A stretch of DNA of 35,028 bases from Dehalococcoidia bacterium (GTDB taxonomy: Bacteria > Chloroflexota > Dehalococcoidia > UBA2247 > RBG-13-53-26). A program made the position numbers and the translations under genes. Below, in pieces: positions 32,439 to 35,028 of this stretch. The notes under the pieces were generated by a model. That model made no database searches. It saw nothing but the letters and a program-made list of their open reading frames with translations, and was not told the origin of the DNA. The stretch is taken from positions 1-35,028 of the forward strand of contig JAUCPZ010000311.1 in assembly GCA_030372995.1 (NCBI GenBank), read 5' to 3'. Numbering within the stretch: the stretch's first letter is position 1; every line of letters begins with the position of its first letter.

Positions 32439-33023
32439 ATGGGGTTCGTCAGAGTCATGGCTGTCGCGGTTCTGTTGCTGGCGTGCGTGGTTCTAGGGTC
32501 GGCGTGTACGGGGGCGAAAGGCGACACAGGCCCCAAGGGAGACCCGGGGGCAGATGGGGTTGGGGTTGAGAACATTGTGAACAATGGAGATGGCACCTTC
32601 ACGGTGAACCTGACCAACGGCGAGGCTTACACGACAGACAACCTGACTGGTCCGCGGGGCGAGAAGGGTGAGAAGGGAGACCGAGGCCCTCAAGGGGTGC
32701 AGGGCATCCAAGGTGTGCCGGGCTCGCCTGGGCCGAACTGGATTGCAGCGATGCCGGTGATTGGATCAGCCGGGGGTGTGCATCACTCCTATAACGTGAA
32801 CGGCTGCACATATATGTCAGGCTATTATGTAATAGACATGGCATTCGACGGCTCGAATGCCGAATACCCTGTCCTGTTGGCAACCGAGTCGTCTAGTATA
32901 TCGCATGGAGAGAGCATCACGTACACTTGGAATACTTCAGGTAACCTTGTTGTCGCCCTGTATGACTCGGCCGGGAATCCGATAGCAGACGTGTTCTCTT
33001 TCTGCGTGCTGCACATGCCGTGA
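32439..33023 (+). CDS. Collagen-like secreted protein, putative lipoprotein
   Basis: A 194-residue exported protein. The signal sequence MGFVRVMAVAVLLLAC can be read with lipobox LLAC (C16); a second cysteine follows at GSAC (C23), so the lipid attachment site is uncertain. Collagen-type Gly-X-Y triplets begin right after: six from GAKGDTGPKGDPGAD, then a non-collagen insert (VENIVNNGDGTFTVNLTNG), then about ten from GPRGEKGEKGDRGPQGVQ onward. A C-terminal domain of about 85 residues, beta-rich by eye and with two cysteines (NGCTYMSGYY, FSFCVLHM), may trimerise the stalk or bind a partner. AGGAGGGG precedes the ATG. Function is unknown; surface adhesion is a guess. Confidence 0.8.
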   Translation: MGFVRVMAVAVLLLACVVLGSACTGAKGDTGPKGDPGADGVGVENIVNNGDGTFTVNLTNGEAYTTDNLTGPRGEKGEKGDRGPQGVQGIQGVPGSPGPNWIAAMPVIGSAGGVHHSYNVNGCTYMSGYYVIDMAFDGSNAEYPVLLATESSSISHGESITYTWNTSGNLVVALYDSAGNPIADVFSFCVLHMP

Positions 33024-33138
33024 CCGTCTCGGTTGAATGTATAGGTGATAATGTATTCACAGCGCAGCCGGTCCACAGCTAGACTCATCTGGTATGCCTC
33101 TCAGGCGATAGCGCCGTGAAGCTCAGGGTCCTGTGCCC

Positions 33139-34254
33139 TCAGAGTATGTACTTCTTGGTGAGCTCGATGGTGGCCGCCGCATCACCGGTCGATTGTGCTT
33201 TCTCGAGTTCCTTTCTGGCGGCGTAGATCAGCAGGGCCTTTTTCATCACGTTTCCAAACAGTTCTTTGGACAGCGCCATCGATTTGACGGGGTCGGTACG
33301 GTAGGTGAACTGGTCTTCTCCAAACCAGCCGTCGTAGCCGGTATCGATGGCAGCGTAGCAGAAATCAGCCAGCCGCCATATATCTCCCGTTCCGGCAATC
33401 CTGTCTTCATCATTCGAATGCAGCTTGGCATTGTTCAGATGGAAGTTGACCACAGGGACGCCGAATCTCTTGGCGACATAGAGCATGGACGCCGGTTCCA
33501 CGGCATACATCTGTTCATGGCCGTAGTCTATGGCAACGCCCATATTCTTCCCACCACATTCCTCATTGACTGTCTTCGCCAGCAATATCGCCATGTGTGT
33601 GGTGGGAACGACCATGTTGCCTTCGCGCGGCTCGTGGAGCTTCGCCTCTATGCCGAACCTCAGTCCCAGTGATTTCGCTTTCTTGTTGATGGCGAAGCAG
33701 CCTTCGATGAACCGGTCCAACTGCTGGCCGTAGTTCACTTCGAAGTTGTAGTCCCAGCCATCGGAACCGGGCCACAATGCCACACTCTTGCAGCCCACTT
33801 CCGCCGCAATATCCGCCGCCTGCAGGGCAATGGCCAGCGCCTGTTCCCGGATGGACTTGCTGGCGTTGGTAATGCCTCCGAGTTTCCACTTCGCATCCGA
33901 GAAGAGGTTGATGTTCATGTTCGTTGGCTCGACCTTGTACTTGATCAGCGCCTTCTTCACTTCGGCGACCTTGCGTTTGTCCCTCCTGTAATCCTCGCCG
34001 ATGAAGCAGGCCTCGTGAAACTCGATGCCCTTGATGCCTGCTCTTGCCACCCGCTCAATCTGGGCCACAGTGCTGCCATCCAGACGGGGATCGTATCCGC
34101 CCGGCGCGAAACGGTCGGCGAAACCACCGGCTGCCCAATGCCCGGCGGCGATCCTTATCCCGAACTCCTCGCAGAACCTGTCCAGCCTATCCCCCTCCAG
34201 ATAGCCTTTGAATTCGCTCTCCAGCCTCTTCAGCCCCTGTTTCGTCACTTTCAT
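33139..34254 (-). CDS. TIM-barrel sugar isomerase/epimerase (xylose or L-rhamnose isomerase-like)
   Basis: A 371-residue protein of the AP endonuclease 2/xylose isomerase-like superfamily. FGIRIAAGHWAAGGFADRFA is an isomerase-type N-terminus. GIKGIEFHEACFIGED, SVALWPGSDGWDYNF, GLRFGIEAKLHEPREG, GVAIDYGHEQMY and VNFHLNNAKLHSNDED carry the glutamate, aspartate and histidine residues expected for the divalent metal site. Divergent transcription from an FGGY kinase gene suggests that the isomerase makes a ketose that the kinase phosphorylates. The sugar is unknown. The extended -10 TGCTATACT lies about 45 bases upstream. Confidence 0.82.
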   Translation of the reverse strand: MKVTKQGLKRLESEFKGYLEGDRLDRFCEEFGIRIAAGHWAAGGFADRFAPGGYDPRLDGSTVAQIERVARAGIKGIEFHEACFIGEDYRRDKRKVAEVKKALIKYKVEPTNMNINLFSDAKWKLGGITNASKSIREQALAIALQAADIAAEVGCKSVALWPGSDGWDYNFEVNYGQQLDRFIEGCFAINKKAKSLGLRFGIEAKLHEPREGNMVVPTTHMAILLAKTVNEECGGKNMGVAIDYGHEQMYAVEPASMLYVAKRFGVPVVNFHLNNAKLHSNDEDRIAGTGDIWRLADFCYAAIDTGYDGWFGEDQFTYRTDPVKSMALSKELFGNVMKKALLIYAARKELEKAQSTGDAAATIELTKKYIL

Positions 34255-34297
34255 GTTTCTACCTCTTCTCTTACAGTAATCGGTGCCTCTCCGCAGG

Positions 34298-34413
34298 AGT
34301 ATAGCAAATATGGCCGTGTACTCTAATCTGGACGAGGAGGAATTCCTTCATACGGTCTCGGGTTAACTCTGGACCGGCGGGTGGTTGATCGCAGAGCCGG
34401 ACTATCATACACT
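34298..34413. promoter_or_regulatory. Divergent promoter region of the sugar isomerase and FGGY kinase
   Basis: On the minus strand an extended -10, TGC-TATACT, ends at 34298-34303 (poor -35). On the plus strand TTGATC (34385-34390), 17 bases, TACACT (34408-34413). Between them is the palindrome AGGAATTCCT (34338-34347), a candidate shared operator. The rest of 34255-34531 holds no gene. Confidence 0.5.
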
Positions 34414-34531
34414 TCTGACACACCGCGAACTTCATCGGCGGCTATTGCGGAACTGAGCCGGCTTTCATGCGTGGGATAGATAGGACGCTGCAGGACATGC
34501 AGGGCCACATTCCCTAGCGCGAGGAGGTACC

Positions 34532-35028
34532 CTGTACACTGTAGGGCTTGACTTCGGCACCCAGTCGGCCAAGGCGGCGGTGCTGGACGTGCGTGGCGGT
34601 GGGGTCGTTCACACGGACTCCTTCGACTATGACGCCGCCTTCCCGAAGTATGGTACGGAAGGCGGTGTACTTCAGAACAGCAATCCCGTCATAAGGCACA
34701 CGTCACCGCTCATGCTTCTCGAGGCCCTCGATCTGTTGTTCGGCAGACTGCAAAGGAACGGCATTGACCTGAGCCTCATAGGAGCGGTGAAGATCGATGC
34801 CATGCAGCATTGCACGGTCTATGCCGATGTATCCTTTGCGGAGCGGGTGTTGTCTCTGGACGCCGCACAGGATCTTCTGCCCCAGCTTGCGCCGGCTATC
34901 ACCAGGAGAACGTCACCCATCTGGGAGGACCGGTCTCCAGCGAAGGAAGCCGAATACCTGACCAAGGAATTGGAGAAGCATGGCTCGATACTGTCTCTCA
35001 CTGGAAACCGCGCAGAGCTGCGCTTCCC
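34532..35028 (+). CDS. FGGY-family carbohydrate kinase, 3' end missing, apparent CTG start
   Basis: The N-terminal part of a sugar kinase (xylulokinase-like). YTVGLDFGTQSAKAAVLDV is the phosphate-binding start of the FGGY fold; further family features are KIDAMQHCTVYAD, RTSPIWEDRSPAKEAEYL and a LTGNRAELRF segment. The frame runs open to the window end (165 codons). Between the in-frame stop at 34481 and the homology there is no ATG, GTG or TTG; CTG at 34532 directly precedes YTVGLD, and AGGAGGT (34522-34528) lies three to four bases before it. The sugar is unknown, but the divergent isomerase suggests a ketose. Confidence 0.78.
   Translation, partial: MYTVGLDFGTQSAKAAVLDVRGGGVVHTDSFDYDAAFPKYGTEGGVLQNSNPVIRHTSPLMLLEALDLLFGRLQRNGIDLSLIGAVKIDAMQHCTVYADVSFAERVLSLDAAQDLLPQLAPAITRRTSPIWEDRSPAKEAEYLTKELEKHGSILSLTGNRAELRF

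Noticed and set aside
1-35028. CRISPR arrays, insertion sequences, prophage or toxin-antitoxin genes
   Set aside because: No regularly spaced repeats, transposase or integrase motifs, terminal inverted repeats or phage structural genes were seen on either strand.

Overview
The window is a gene-dense, GC-rich bacterial segment. It is most consistent with Chloroflexota, probably class Dehalococcoidia. That is an inference from several features together: an anaerobe-type tungsten aldehyde:ferredoxin oxidoreductase, an indirect amidation gene (gatB), an ispD-ispF-cysS cluster, an rpsF-ssb-rpsR cluster, no recognisable mobile element, and frequent GTG/TTG starts. No 16S gene or marker phylogeny is available here to confirm it.

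Layout. Positions 1-3351 (+): the 3' part of gatB, secG, an S-adenosylmethionine hydrolase-family gene and a ubiE/menG methyltransferase. Positions 3413-6733 (-): marR and the ispD-ispF-cysS operon. Positions 6776-6930: tRNA-His and tRNA-Arg with no spacer, then a long untranslated leader and dnaA (7423-8733). Directly behind dnaA is a short AT-rich stretch with DnaA-box-like and DnaA-trio-like sequence. Positions 8888-11313 (+): a permuted NlpC/P60-type protein, nadD, dut and a short thymidylate-synthase-family gene. The last two together form a dUTP-to-dTMP route. Positions 11487-13792 (+): aldehyde:ferredoxin oxidoreductase and a MoaD/ThiS-like protein. Positions 13808-19930: a small cysteine motif protein, a methyl-accepting chemotaxis protein, two short-chain dehydrogenases (one close to the HSD10 type), a second small cysteine-rich protein and an orphan pilT. 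Positions 20034-22672: a B12-binding radical SAM protein, a small membrane protein and a nitroreductase. Positions 22838-30720 form a long co-directional (+) run: zinc ribbon, comF, glyA, rpsF, ssb, rpsR, a SurA/PrsA-like anchored protein, hom, zinc ribbon, thrC and a lipid kinase. Positions 30929-35028: folE, a helical hypothetical protein, tRNA-Val, a collagen-like putative lipoprotein, and a divergent TIM-barrel sugar isomerase / FGGY kinase pair cut by the window end.

Regulation that can be read directly: sigma70-type promoters with 17-18 bp spacing in front of marR, tRNA-His, dut, the oxidoreductase, the 22838 zinc ribbon, rpsF, the collagen-like gene and the FGGY kinase.

Most interesting points: (1) a TGTGCA array in front of ubiE shares a near-identical 19-mer with the region just behind dnaA; (2) two genes with good Shine-Dalgarno sequences but ACG or CTG where the start codon should be; (3) zero spacing between two tRNA genes; (4) a C-terminally short thymidylate synthase next to dut; (5) a collagen-like secreted protein. 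No CRISPR array, IS element, prophage or defence island was seen.
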